NCBI RefSeq assembly: GCF_036898095.1
Contig: NC_090751.1
Location: forward strand, 81,636,955-81,700,954
DNA: 64,000 bases
Reading direction: 5' to 3'
DNA from: Palaemon carinicauda
Lineage: Eukaryota > Arthropoda > Malacostraca > Decapoda > Palaemonidae
The first letter of the stretch is position 1. Every line of letters starts with the position of its first letter. The notes below the pieces were generated by a model. It saw nothing but the letters and a program-made list of their open reading frames with translations, ran no database searches and had not been told where the DNA came from. Shown here one piece after another: positions 23,686-34,300 of the stretch. The position numbers were made by a program, and so were the translations under genes.

Positions 23686-24740
23686 TTAAACCAGCTGTTG
23701 TGCAGCCACCACAGGGCCAATAGAAAACGTATCGAGCCTCCTGTGGGTCACGTCTTGCAGGTAGTGGGCTGTGAAGGTCGTCTGACGCTTCCACACCCCA
23801 GCTTGTAGCACCTGCGTCACTGAAAAGTCATGTGCTCTAGGGCGACGTGACGGAGGAGGGTCTGGATTCAGGGACAGATGGATCACCCTACGAATCCATG
23901 CCGAGATGGTATTCTTGGTAACCCTCCTCTTAGTCCTCCCAGTGCTCACAAACAATGCCTGCACCTGGGGACGAACTGCAGCTGTTCTTTTGAGATATAG
24001 CCTTAGACTCCTTACTGGACACAGTAGGAGATGGTCTGGGTCATCCGTTACAGAACGAAGACTCGAAATCTGGAAGGAGTCAAACCGAGCGTCCGACACT
24101 CCCGGATTCTGAGTCTTAGCAATAAACTCAGGGACGAATCTGAACGTTACCTCCCCCCATCCCGTTGAATGGGCGATGTCATAAGAAAAACCATGAAGTT
24201 CACCAACTCGCTTGGCGGAGGCCAAAGCTAGTAAGAACACCGTCTTCCAAGTTAGGTGGCGATCTGAAGCCTGGCGTAATGGTTCGTAGGGAGGTCTCTT
24301 AAGAGACCTGAGAACTCAAACCACATTCCATGGAGGAGGTCTCACTTCCGACTGAGGGCAGGAAAGTTCATAACTTTGTATGAGTAGGGAAAGTTCCAGC
24401 GAGGAAGAAATGTCCACTCCTTCGAGCCTGAAGGCTAGACTTAAGGCTGAGCGATAGCCTTTCACCGCCGAGACTGAAAGGTGCATTTCTTCCCGCAAAT
24501 ACATGAAGAACTCCGCTATTGCTGGAATAGTGGCACCGAGTGGAGAGATACCCCTTCCATGACACCAACCACAAAAGACTCCCCACTTTACTTGGTAGAC
24601 AGATGCGGATGACCTTCGCAGGTGTCCAGATATCCTGACCGCAACTTGTTGCGAAAATCCTCTCTCAGCGAGGAGATGCTGGATAATCTCCAGGCGTGAA
24701 GTCGTAGTGAAGCTACGGCTTTGTGGAAGATGTTGGCGTG
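23686..24740 (-). pseudogene. DIRS tyrosine recombinase (copy B), catalytic Arg deleted
   Basis: The core-binding part (KWGVFCGWCHGRGIS, LSVSAVKGYRSAL) runs to a stop at 24316 and the catalytic part runs 24240-23686. The first catalytic Arg is in SAKRVGELHGFSYD. The His-x-x-Arg box is broken: after RAHD the sequence jumps to FSVTQV, removing 13 residues including the Arg, in frame. The tyrosine is retained in FTAHYLQDVTH. The protein ends GPVVAAQQLV, as in copies A and E. With one catalytic arginine gone and a TGA between the halves it cannot work. Confidence 0.85.
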
Positions 24741-26520
24741 TGGTTATTTGAGTAGCTCGTGTCGTGGAGGGAGTTCTCTCGGAAGTTCCGTTAGGAGTTG
24801 CAGAAGGTCCGGAAACCATTCTGCGTGATGCCATAGCAAAGCTATAAGGGTCATCGAAAGATTGACCGATATTCTGGTCTTGTTGAGCACCCTCCTCATC
24901 AGACAGAATGGGGGAAAGGCGTATACGTCGATGTTGTCCCACCGTTGTTGGAAGGCATCTTGCCAGAGCGCCTTGGGATCCGGGACTCGGGAGCAGTACA
25001 GCGCAACCTTGAAGTTCAGCGCTGTAGCGAACAGATCCACAGTCGGGGAACCCCACAAAGTCAGGACTTTGTTGGCTACTAGATGATCTAAAGACCACTC
25101 GGCACTCACTATATCTCACTATATGAGACGCTCTGCTCAGACTGTCAGCGAGCACATTCCTCTTGCCTGGAATGAAGGGAGCCGATAGTGGAATCGAGTG
25201 GGCTTCGGTCCATCTCAGTATCTCTACTGCGAGATGGGATAGCTGCTTTGAAAAGGTACCTCCTTGCTTGTTGATGTAAGGCACTACTGTGGTGTCGCTC
25301 ATCACCACCACAGAGTGACCTGCCATGTATTGTTGGAACTGTTGAAGGGCCAGGAATACAGCCTTCATTTCTAGCAGATTTATATGGAGGCACTTTTCTA
25401 ATTCTGACCACAGGCCTGAGGTCCTGTGTTGCAGAACGTGGGGCCCCCCCCACCCTTTCATTGAGGCGTCCGAAAACAGCATTAAATCCGGGGGGAGGAC
25501 GAGAAGATCCACTCCTCTTCATAGGTTCTCGTCTGTCACTCACTACTGAAGGTCCGTCTGTTCCGCAGGACCCATAGGGATCATGACGTCCGGGGAATCG
25601 TAACCCTGATTCCACCGGGACTTGAGTCGCCATTGCAGGGATCTCATCCTGAGGCGACCGTTGGGAACTAGACGAGCCAAGGATGAGAGGTGACCGAGGA
25701 GACATAACCATGATTGGGCTGGAAGTTCTTCTCGTCTGAGGAAAGGACTTGCGACCCTCCTCAGTCTTGCTATCCTGTCATCTGATAGGAAGGCTTTGTG
25801 GAGATTGGTGTCTATGATCATGCCTAGATATACCAGTCTTTGAGTGGGAAGCAGAGAGGACTTCTCGAGATTTACCATGATCCCCAGATCTTGGCAAAGT
25901 CCCAGAAGTTTGTCTTGGTGTCGAAGAAGGGCTGACTCCAAGTCTGCTAGGATCAGCCAGTCGTCCAGATAACGGAGGAGACGGATGCCGATCCTGTGTG
26001 AAAACCTGTGGTGCTGTGGAGAGACCGAGACACAGCACCTTGAACTGGTACACCTTGTTGTCTAGGTTGAATCTTAAGTACTTCCTTGAAGACGGATGGA
26101 TTGGGATCTGGAAGTACGCGTCCTTCAGGTCCAGTGTACATATGAAGTCTTGCAGTCTCACTTTAAGTCTGACCGTGTTTGCAGTCTCCATGCTGATCGG
26201 AGTTTGCTTGACAAACCTGTTCAGAGCTGAGAGGTTGATGACTGATCTCCAGCCTCCATACGCCTTCTTTACAAGAAAGAGTCGACTGAAGAAGCCTGGG
26301 GACCCATCAAAGGCCTCTTAGAGAGTGCCCTTCTTCCACATGGTCTGGACTTCTGCCCAAAAGGGCTTGCCCCCTTGCCGATCCCATGGCAAGGGAGCTC
26401 AAAGACACTGGATCCGCTGTCAGGGGAGGTAGAGATGTTGTGAACGGGACGCGATATCCTTGATTGACTACGGAAATCGTCCAGGAATCAGCCCCGAGTT
26501 GCTGCCACCCATTCACGCAA
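24741..26520 (-). pseudogene. DIRS reverse transcriptase-RNase H (copy B)
   Basis: RT motifs in order are TLDLKDAYFQIPIHPSSRKYL near 26150-26080, STAPQVFT near 26000, and YLDDWLILAD near 25960. RNase H follows with LMLFSDASMKGWG near 25480, NLLEMKAVFLALQQFQ near 25360, and a VVMSDTTV site near 25300. The copy reads DTTV where copy E has DNTTV, a one-codon loss. A frameshift lies near 25990 and another follows the RNase H. The usual PVIDLSALNKF block is present but degraded near 26240. The enzyme made DNA from element RNA in an intact ancestor. Confidence 0.85.
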
Positions 26521-29500
26521 CTTTGTAGGTATCCCCCACTGGTGGACATGCAGGGGGAGTGCCAATCCTAGCGTTTGCGGCCTCAGCCGCTCCCTCTAGG
26601 ATTCTTTCCTCCCCTGGAGGACTTTTGCCTTTCTTGTCCTTGACAGGAAAGGGCTTAGACACCGTCGTCTTTGCTGCAGCTACCGGTTTTGTGGTCTTGG
26701 TAGGACGTGGTTGCTGGGGTGCTGGAGGTTTATAGGGCTTCGATGTTAGAGCCCTATGTAGGAGAGAGTCCTGGTTAGACTTCCTCCACCTCTCAGCCGC
26801 CTGCTCCACATCCTTAGGTTCGAACAAGTTCCTCCCCATAACGGAAGAATGTCTGAACCTGCTGATCTCAGTATTGGGGACCTTTTGATGGAATCTCTCA
26901 GACACCACATCTCGACATTTCAAGATGGTATTAGCCCACAAGTTCGAGACTTGATGGGCTAGAAACTCGGTCGTACGAGTGCCTGAGAGTAAAAAGGTCT
27001 CCATGGCGTTCCTGGTACTTTCTTTGGACAAGTCCTCTGAACGTAACAGGATGCCTAGGGACCCTAGCCAGATGTCCAGCCACGAAGTTGCCAGCATGGC
27101 ACACTTCGCTACCTTCTCCTGGCTAAGGATCTCCGTCGCCGAGAATGAGACCTACCAGTTGGAGAGTCTCTCTAAAGGGACTCCCCTGGTAAGCTTTTCC
27201 AAAGAGTGGTGTAGGGGAAGAGCTAAACAAGTCTCCTCAACGATGTCAAAGTACCTCCTCTGTTGGACACGAGGAGGTGGAAGGAGTTTGTTGCCGGCGC
27301 TGGATCGGCTGGAGGAGGCAAGCTCGGAGAGATGGGCTTCGACCTTGTCTCTAGCACTCCAAAGCCGCACTGGCCTTTGAGGGTTTTTGAGTCCCAAAGA
27401 CTCGGTCCAAGACCGTGTCTTTGCCCTCATGAGGGGGAAATCTCTGGATCCGCAAACCCATTGAGATTCCTCATAAGGGTCCGAACCTGCCAAAACGCAT
27501 GCTCTAACTCCTGCAGCTCCCCTCCTGAAGGGCTAGCAGCGAAGTCTCCTGTCCCCAAAGGCTCTTCTTGGGGGGACTCGTGGACATTCTCCGAGTGCTT
27601 GGCTGGCTCCGGTCTAAGCCTTGAAGATGACTTCGGCACAGTCTAGGAGTCCTTCGACTCCCTCCTGGGAGGGATGCAGGACTCCAACAACGATGGTGGG
27701 AGGCTCTTCTCCACCACTACCTGAGAAGACTTTCCAGCGCGAGGTGGGGTTTCCCTGATTGGTGAGATGGGGGAATGCCTCATTTCGCGTGACTCCCGGG
27801 GACGGAAAATCTTCGTCCGAAGGGGAGGGAGTGAAAATCTGGGGGGTGAGGAGGCCTTCCTCAAGGACTTACGAGGAGCCAGCTTCGCCCTCGGAGAAGT
27901 TACCACGTTCGACACTTCTCTCTTCCTCTTCAAGGGAGTAGAAGCTGCCAATGATTTGTGGCCCAGCTCAGAGAGAACAGGCTTAAAAGCCTGTATGACC
28001 GCTCTGACCAGGGGCCGAAACCAAAGCTGCTGACTGACAGCTGCGCTGTCAGAAACTCCCTCTGGAGGGAAGGGGATCGACCGATCCCTAGGAGAAGTTA
28101 CCAAAGGGGGGTTCGCCTGAAAAGATGAAGGAGAGAAAAAGTCCCTGGACTTATCCAGAATCTTCCCCCTCGCCGGCGAGCTCGCTGTTCTGTGCTGGCG
28201 GGGTGGGGGGGGGACGCGACGATGATGACCTGGTCGCGCGTTGTCCGGCAGCCTCGCGCGTGGGGGGTTGAGGATCGCGCTGGGGAAGGGCGATGGCGAG
28301 GGTGCACGTGGGCACGCAGGGGCGCGAGTTGGCAAAGGCAGAGGGCGCGCTGAAGGATGGATAAGCGCTCGCATGCAGGGTCCGGCCAAAGAGCCCGTGC
28401 GGGCGATACCGTTGGGCACGCACGCGCAGGAGACACATCTCTTGCGCGCAGGCGCGCATAGAGCACACATACGGCTGTGGTGATGGGTGTGGGCGCGCGT
28501 CGGAGACTGCGCGAGGGCGCGCTGGCGAGAGATGGCGCGCAGGCGGGAACCGATGGCGCGCAGGCGGGAACCGATGGCGCGTTGGAGATCGCTGGCGCGT
28601 TGGTGAGTGCTGGCGAGCAGATCAGAAGATCGTGGGCGCGCAGAAGATCGTTGGAGCGCAAGCGAGCGCTGGCGCGCAAGAGAGCATTGGCGCGTAGGCG
28701 AGCACTGGCGCGCAGGAGAACGAAGGAGCGCATGGCGCACAGCAGGATGAGGGCAAGCAGTAGCCCGCTTCCAATCTGGAGAGCACTGGCGCGCAGGTGA
28801 GCGCTGGCGCGCTTTAACAGGAGCTTCTTCTGCCGATGAGCGCTTGCGCGCAGGTGAGCGCTGGCACGCAGGTGAACGTTGGCACGTAAGGGACGTATGC
28901 ACTAACTTGCGCATACGCCCTTGATGCCCTGAAGGGACCGTTGCCCGTTTTACAACTGGATGCATTGGCACCCACAGCGCGTCAGCAGCCAGGAACTGCG
29001 ACGGCAGGTCAGCAGGTCTGACGGGTGGAAGGTCGGCGTGTCCTTTGTAAGGATGACCTTCCACCGAAGGAGATCGCGAACGATCTGCAGAGAGGTCCCG
29101 GGTTGTAGCTGGGAGAGTCGGAGAACAATGGCGAGGTTCCTCTGCGGCGGACTGCGGTGACGATGAACCGAAGAGGCGCCTCCTAACACCCTTGTGAGGT
29201 GAAGGAAGGCGGGCTTTACGCCTTATATGCCCTCTGGGGGCCGTGGGGTCACCGGGCTGACCATCAGCAGTCCTCCGAAGAGGAGTCTCTGTGAGTGAAC
29301 TCCCTCGAGGGGGAGAATCACCGGCAGGAGAGACCGTTGGACTTAGTTCTTCCCTCGAAGGATGTGCAGAGGGAGGAACTAAGCCTTCAGCTACAGCAGG
29401 ATCATCACGAGCAGAGGTTTGAGATAACTCATTGGAAGCCTCTGCTACGACAACGTCGACGATAGACAGAGGATCAACCTCTGCTAAAGTCGGCGATTGT

Positions 29501-30017
29501 TTGACAGCGGCCCCCAACCGAATCATGTCTAACAACACTTCCTTGGAGGGTGAACCCTCAAGCCCCAAAGCTGAAACAAATCATCATTAGTTACAGGAAT
29601 ATTTAAATCCTCCCCCAGGGGAGGAGGAGGAGCTGCCTCGCTATAGGAGGCAACTCCCTCTCCCAAACCCCGAGATCGGGCAACAGAACTATGGCCTACG
29701 CTACCACTCAACAGTTTCTCGGAAGAAACCGATTGAGTGGGAGCTTCGGAGGAGGTTTGGGCCCCGGAAGAAGAGCCCTTGGGATTTTCTACTTTCAAAG
29801 AAACCTTCGAAGGAGAAATATCCCGCCTGGACTTCTTTTCCCGGCGCCGAGAAAACCTCTCCCACTGGGAGGTAGATCACTCCCTACACTCACCACACAC
29901 TTTATCCCTATCACACCGCTGGCCCCTACAATAAGGACAAAGGGTGTGAGGGTCCTTATCGACCGCCAACATATACGTGCCACAAGGGCGGTCGGGTAGT
30001 CCAGGACACTTTCGCAT
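26513..30017 (-). pseudogene. DIRS gag (copy B)
   Basis: The start is the ATG at 30017, MRKCPGLPDRPCGTYM, followed by DPHTLCPYCRG and CGECREWSTSQWERF. This cysteine-rich head probably binds zinc. A frameshift near 29800 and another near 29550 lead into a 641-codon stretch (29568-27643) with a central SPARQ/ACQRSP repeat zone (28100-28800). TAG at 27643 stops it, after which the frame resumes and shifts once more. The C-terminal part (27097-26513) contains SWLDIWLGSLGILLRSEDLS, shared with copies A and E. Where copies A and E end in RGRKR, this copy has slipped into the RT frame. Confidence 0.8.
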
Positions 30018-30111
30018 AGCAGAGGCCAACTTCAAGCACACCTGTGAAAGGAAAAGCAAAAAGCATTAAATGGCTGTCAAAGAAGGCGAGGGTGAAAGCG
30101 GACACGTCCGA

Positions 30112-30311
30112 CTACCACCCGAGCCAAGAGCAAAGTGAGCTCAAGCACAATTGTGTATGGGGAGGGGTAGCAAGCTACCCTCCCTACACCCCGCTAACTA
30201 GCGGTGGGGTAGTAAACCCTCGTTAAAATTGTAATGGCTCGTCATTTCAGCTACGCCGAAAGTAATAACCCACATTAAATAGCGTGGTTTGTATGTCAGT
30301 TACGGAACAAA
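30112..30311 (-). repeat. Left inverted repeat of copy B
   Basis: It carries AGTGAGCTCAAGCAC, GGGTAGCAAGCTACCC, CCGCTAACTAGCGG, TCATTTCAGCTACGCCGAAA, TTAAATAGCGTGG and the terminal TTACGGAACAAA. Its inner 200 bp are the inverted complement of 22890-23080. The last A at 30311 is also the first base of copy D. Confidence 0.9.
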
Positions 30312-30592
30312 TGACAAATTCGTAGATAATATGTATTTTTCCTTACTATACAAACCTTAGCTATTTAATAGGGGTATTACTTTCGGCGTAGCTGAAATGA
30401 CAAGCCATTATTTTTTAACGAGGGTTTACTACCCACACCGCTAGTTAGCAGGGGTAGAGTAGGGTAGCTTGCTACACACCCACTCTCACACACCTATGCT
30501 TGAGCTCACTTTGCTTGGAGGTAGAACTTCAAGGGGGATAGGGCTGACGGGCAAGTTTGGCTAAATAGCTGAGGTTTGTATAGTGAGGAAAA
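30311..30592 (-). repeat. Right inverted repeat of copy D
   Basis: It resembles 22844-23097 at nearly every landmark: CCTTAGCTATTTAATAGGGG, TTTCGGCGTAGCTGAAA, CCGCTAGTTAGCAGGG, CTTGAGCTCACTTTGC, and GCTAAATAGCTGAGG. It is cut at 30592, inside the ICR, by the start of copy C. Confidence 0.85.
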
Positions 30593-30932
30593 ATGACAAA
30601 CTTAAAACAAAGTTTGTATTTTTCCTAACATACAAACCCGAATTCTTTACTATAGGAGATATTCTAGCGCGAGCTGGAAAATATGGCAGAAAAACCTTGA
30701 CAAGGTCGTTAATGACCAGGCAGGTAGTTACCCACTGTTAGTGGTGGGGGGGACCGCCGGTCGGTAGCTGCTGTTTACCTTCAATCGGATTCTAGCTAGG
30801 ACTATTCTAGGGGACGGTGATGGAGGGAAGATTTGTGTAAAGAATTCGGGTTTGTATGTTAGGAAAAATACAAACTCTGTTATAAGTTTGTCATTTGTTC
30901 CTACACTTGATACAAACCCTCATTCTTTACTA
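30593..30932 (-). repeat. Right inverted repeat and ICR of copy C
   Basis: The ICR (30836-30932) reads AAAGAATTCGGGTTTGTATG, then GTTATAAGTTTGTCATTTG, then TTCCTACACTTGATACAAAC and CCTCATTCTTTACTATAGGA. The last half is the exact complement of the left end at 36820-36863. The first half is the complement of the right end at 30593-30650. This gives an independent confirmation of the DIRS plan in a second family. Confidence 0.9.
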
Positions 30933-31419
30933 TAGGAGACTTAGTCTTGAGGCTAGGGTGGCCAAGGAGTTTCCTATTCCTAGGGAAGATAGTCCTCAGA
31001 CTAGACTATTTTGAAGCAACAATCTTCCGTTAATCTTCTTCCTTTGTAGATCCCCATAATCTCAGCACGTCTGAAGGTTTGTAGCTTCGTGGAAACAAAT
31101 ATTTCAGGATGAAGTGGGTCAGGAACATTCCACTCGGACCCTTTCAAACTTAGGATTCCCCCGACCTTGAAAGGGGGAAACCTCGTGACCATGAGTATAA
31201 CTTATACCCTGTGAGAGGAATCAGATGAGTATCATACCTTATTTCCATTGGCAAGTCCAGCTGAAACTGGATACAGACTATGATCCCCAGATGGGAGGGA
31301 GAAGGAGACAAAGAAGATAGATGGATGTCCTTCTTAAAACCTAGTGTAACCCAGTATCCTCAGCCAATGGCTACTGTCCCCTGAAAGGGCATAAGGTAGG
31401 TACATCACCCGTTGACCTG

Positions 31420-32170
31420 TCACAATAGGCCCTATAGAAAGGGTGTCTAGAGACCTATGTGTCACGTCGCTCAAATAGTGAGCGGTGAATGTACAGTAGA
31501 TTGGCGTTTCCAGACCCCAGCAATTAAGACTTGGGAGACTGAGAAATTTCTCTTAAACGCCAGTGAGGCAGCCACTGGGTCTCCGTGAAAAGACCTCGCC
31601 ATGAATTTCTTGAGCCAGAAGGGATGGTGTTGCGAAAGGTTCTCTTCTTTACCTGGTTGGTACTAAGGAAGAGATGACGGAGACGTGGTCTAAAAGGTCT
31701 GGTGCGCTTCAGGTATTTCTTTAGCGCCCTGACGGGGCATAGTAATGACTGGTCTGTATCCTGTTACCTTATTGAGGCTGAAAAACTGAAATTCTTGAAA
31801 TCTCTCGTCGGTAGATGAAGGATTGAGTCTAGCCACCAAGCCCAGTACGAAGTTGCGAGACACTTCCCCCCCATCCCCTAGAATGGGTGACGACATAAGA
31901 CAGACCATGTAGCTCACTGACCCTTTCAGCCGAGGTCAGAGGTACGAGGAAGACGGTCTCAAGGTTCAGAAAGTAGCCTGAGGCCCTTAAGGGCTCATAG
32001 GGCAGCCCCTTCAGGGAACGTAAGACACGTCTCATGGTGATAGTCTAATCTCAACTGGGGGGCAAGATCACTCAAAACCCTGAATCAACCAAGGTGATGT
32101 CTTCTGAGGCAGAGAGGTCAACCCCTTCTCAGTCTACAGATGAGGCTCAAGGCTGAGCGATAGCCCTTAA
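31420..32170 (-). pseudogene. DIRS tyrosine recombinase remnant (copy C)
   Basis: It starts near 32165 with LLSVSAIKGYRSALSL, then PYEPLRASGYFLNLETVFLV and SAERVSELHGLSYV, which holds the first catalytic Arg. A conserved VTGYRPVITMP stretch follows near 31770. Downstream frames degrade, although GTGTCTAGAGACCTATGTG near 31450 corresponds to the C-terminal THRSLDT block. The catalytic tyrosine box is not readable. It is diverged from family 1 but clearly homologous. Confidence 0.65.
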
Positions 32171-32687
32171 TCGCCGAGACTGAGAGGAGCTTTTCCTCAC
32201 TGAGGTACAAAAGGAAGTCTGGGAACTACTGATTCCTTCCTTTTGAGAACCCAATTGCTCCACATGGTCGCTGTTGTAGCGGTTGAGAAGTCCATTGTCG
32301 TGGGCCCAGCAGTTAGGACTTCCTGTAGGGACTGCATGGAATCTTGGTTTGACAAGTCCTCGTGGCTCGCGAGGTAGCCGACTGTACCAGACCACGTGTC
32401 AAGCCAAGAAGGAGCCTCCAGAGGGGACATTGAAGCCGCTACCATTGCCGAGGCTTCTGTGACTGAGAAGAGGATGGAAGAGTAGAGTGTCTCTTCGAGG
32501 ATTAGCCCGGTGTGAGCCTCGCCGTGAGGGGATCCAAGATCAGAGGAGAAGGGTTGACGTCTCTGATCTCGTAAAGGGCTTTTGTCTCTTAAACGGGAAT
32601 TTATTGGATTCTTGAGACTTCAGGGAACCCGTTTCTCCCGCGACCGCCTGCGATACCTCCTCAGACGGCCTGCAGGGGAACAGATCA

Positions 32688-33003
32688 GGTTTAAAGGTCG
32701 CTCATGAATGGCAGAGGCAAGGGACAGTGACATTGCACTAGCAGTTAGGACAATGCCCTAGAGACTGACCATATATTATATGATCAACGACCAAGCCTCC
32801 TCTCCATCCCAACTAGGACCAGGGAGGGCCAGGCAGTGGCTGCTGATGACTCAGCAGATAGACCTATAGGCTCCCCCAAACCCCCAACCTTAGCTCACAA
32901 GGATGGTAAGGTTGCAGACACTAATGACAATAACGAGTGTGAGCGGGACTCGAACCCCAGACTGTCAAAAACCAGTCAGAGACCTTACCAATCAGGCCAC
33001 AGG
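32688..33003 (-). mobile_element. tRNA-derived SINE, near full length
   Basis: On the minus strand the head reads TGTGGCCTGATTGGTAAGG (box A) and GGGGTTCGAGTCCCGC (box B). A body follows with GGGGGAGCCTATAGGTCTAT, GCTGAGTCATCAGCAGCC, CTGGCCCTCCCTGGTCC and TCTCTAGGGCATTGTCC. It ends ATTCATGAGCGACCTTTAAA near 32688. From memory this body is a common SINE of decapod crustaceans, which fits the host guess. It is inserted in the gag remnant of copy C. A clear target duplication was not found. Confidence 0.85.
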
Positions 33004-33785
33004 CAGAAGATCAATTCTGGTCTTAGGGTTGGGGGTGGATGACATAGCCTGTCGAAGGCTGGAGTGTTAAGAGATCGAGGAGGCAGATGCAAATCGCTGA
33101 GGCATGAGATATTACACATAGTTCTTGGAGTCCTTAAATTGGAGGATGCTAAGTTCTTCAACGGCAGCTCTTCCGAGGAATCCTCAGGCTGCGCTAATTC
33201 CTTCTGTGTTATTACAGGTAAAGTGGAGACCTCGCATCTTTCTTATCGAAAGGGGAAGAATGGTAGAAGTCGGAGTGTCTGGAAGTAATGGCGAAAACCG
33301 TTGACGATAGTCGGAAGACTCTATGTAATAAGAGTAGAACTCTTGATGACGATGGTCACGCACATAGCGCTAATTGTGTGCGTGCACGGACACTCTGTGC
33401 TAATTGTTACGAGAGCCCGACGACTCAGCATAACTGAAACCCAAAGGTTCCAAGTCGTGTGAACTCGTAAGTCCAGCACAACAGAGGCCCGATGGCCTCC
33501 TAAGGTCATGAGAACCCGTAGGATCAACATGACGAGAGTTCAAAGGCTCCCGATCACGCCCGCCGAAAGAGTGATCGTCACGAAACCCCAAGGGGTCAAC
33601 GTGAGGAGAACCAGTAGGTTCAAAAAGACATCTCCTTATAACACGAGGGGGAGAACGTCAGGGGTGAAGATAACTCCTCCGCAGGGTAGGTTTGTTCTCC
33701 TGAAGGAGAACGTCGCTTAAGACAAGGCTCTCGCTCCGCGCCTGGGGGAGAACCAAAAGCGTAAGGGGGAGGAGCGTGGATCAGC

Positions 33786-34300
33786 AAACTCCTACAAGTT
33801 TTCTCTCGTGAATGGGAGGTTGGTTCTCCCGAAGGAGATTGCCTAAAACAAGCTTTCTCCCTGCTCTATGGGGAAAAGCGTAGGCGTAATAAACTCTCTC
33901 GCGAACGAGGGAGAAGTCCTCCCAATGGAGGATATCGCCTAAGGCAAGTTTTCTCTCAGCTCTATGGGAAAAGTGTAGGCGTAAAAATTTATCTCTCGCG
34001 AACGAGGGAGAAGTCCTCCCGAAGGAGGACATCACCTAAGACAAGCTTTCTCCCAGTTCTATGGGAAGAAGGCAGAGGCGTAATAATCCGAAATAGGTCA
34101 TCGCCTGAGCCAAGCTTTCTCCCAGCTCTTATGGGCAAAAAGTGTAGGCGTAATAATCTCTCTCGCAAACGAGGGAGAAGTTCCCCTCGAAGGAGGAACA
34201 AGCCTTAGACTTGCTTTTCCCCAGCTCAAGGGGAGAAAGCACAGTCTTCGGGGACGAGATAACAGAGGCAAAACTCGTCGAGCTGTCCGCAACTCTCACG
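33786..34300. repeat. Tandem repeat, unit about 95 bp, in copy C gag
   Basis: Five to six imperfect units carry the same landmarks in order: CTCTCGCGAACGAGGGAGAA, GTCCTCCCGAAGGAGGA, CGCCTAAGACAAGCTTTCTC, CCAGCTCTATGGG and GCGTAGGCGTAATAA. Each unit contains small inverted pairs (TCCTCC/GGAGGA). It may encode a protein repeat in an intact relative but is frame-broken here. Confidence 0.8.

Larger units (their letters stand above)
22844..30311 (-). mobile_element. DIRS retrotransposon copy B, end to end (7.5 kb)
   Basis: This is a structurally complete minus-strand DIRS element. Its 3' end is ATGACAAATTCGTAGG at 22844 and its 5' end is GGAACAAA at 30311. Order in transcription: left repeat, gag, RT-RNase H, tyrosine recombinase, ICR, right repeat. 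All domains are recognisable, but gag has a stop at 27643 and several frame changes, RT is shifted near 25940, and the recombinase has lost 13 residues. No target duplication is seen, as expected for a recombinase-driven insertion. Its 5' end abuts the 3' end of copy D exactly. Confidence 0.9.
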
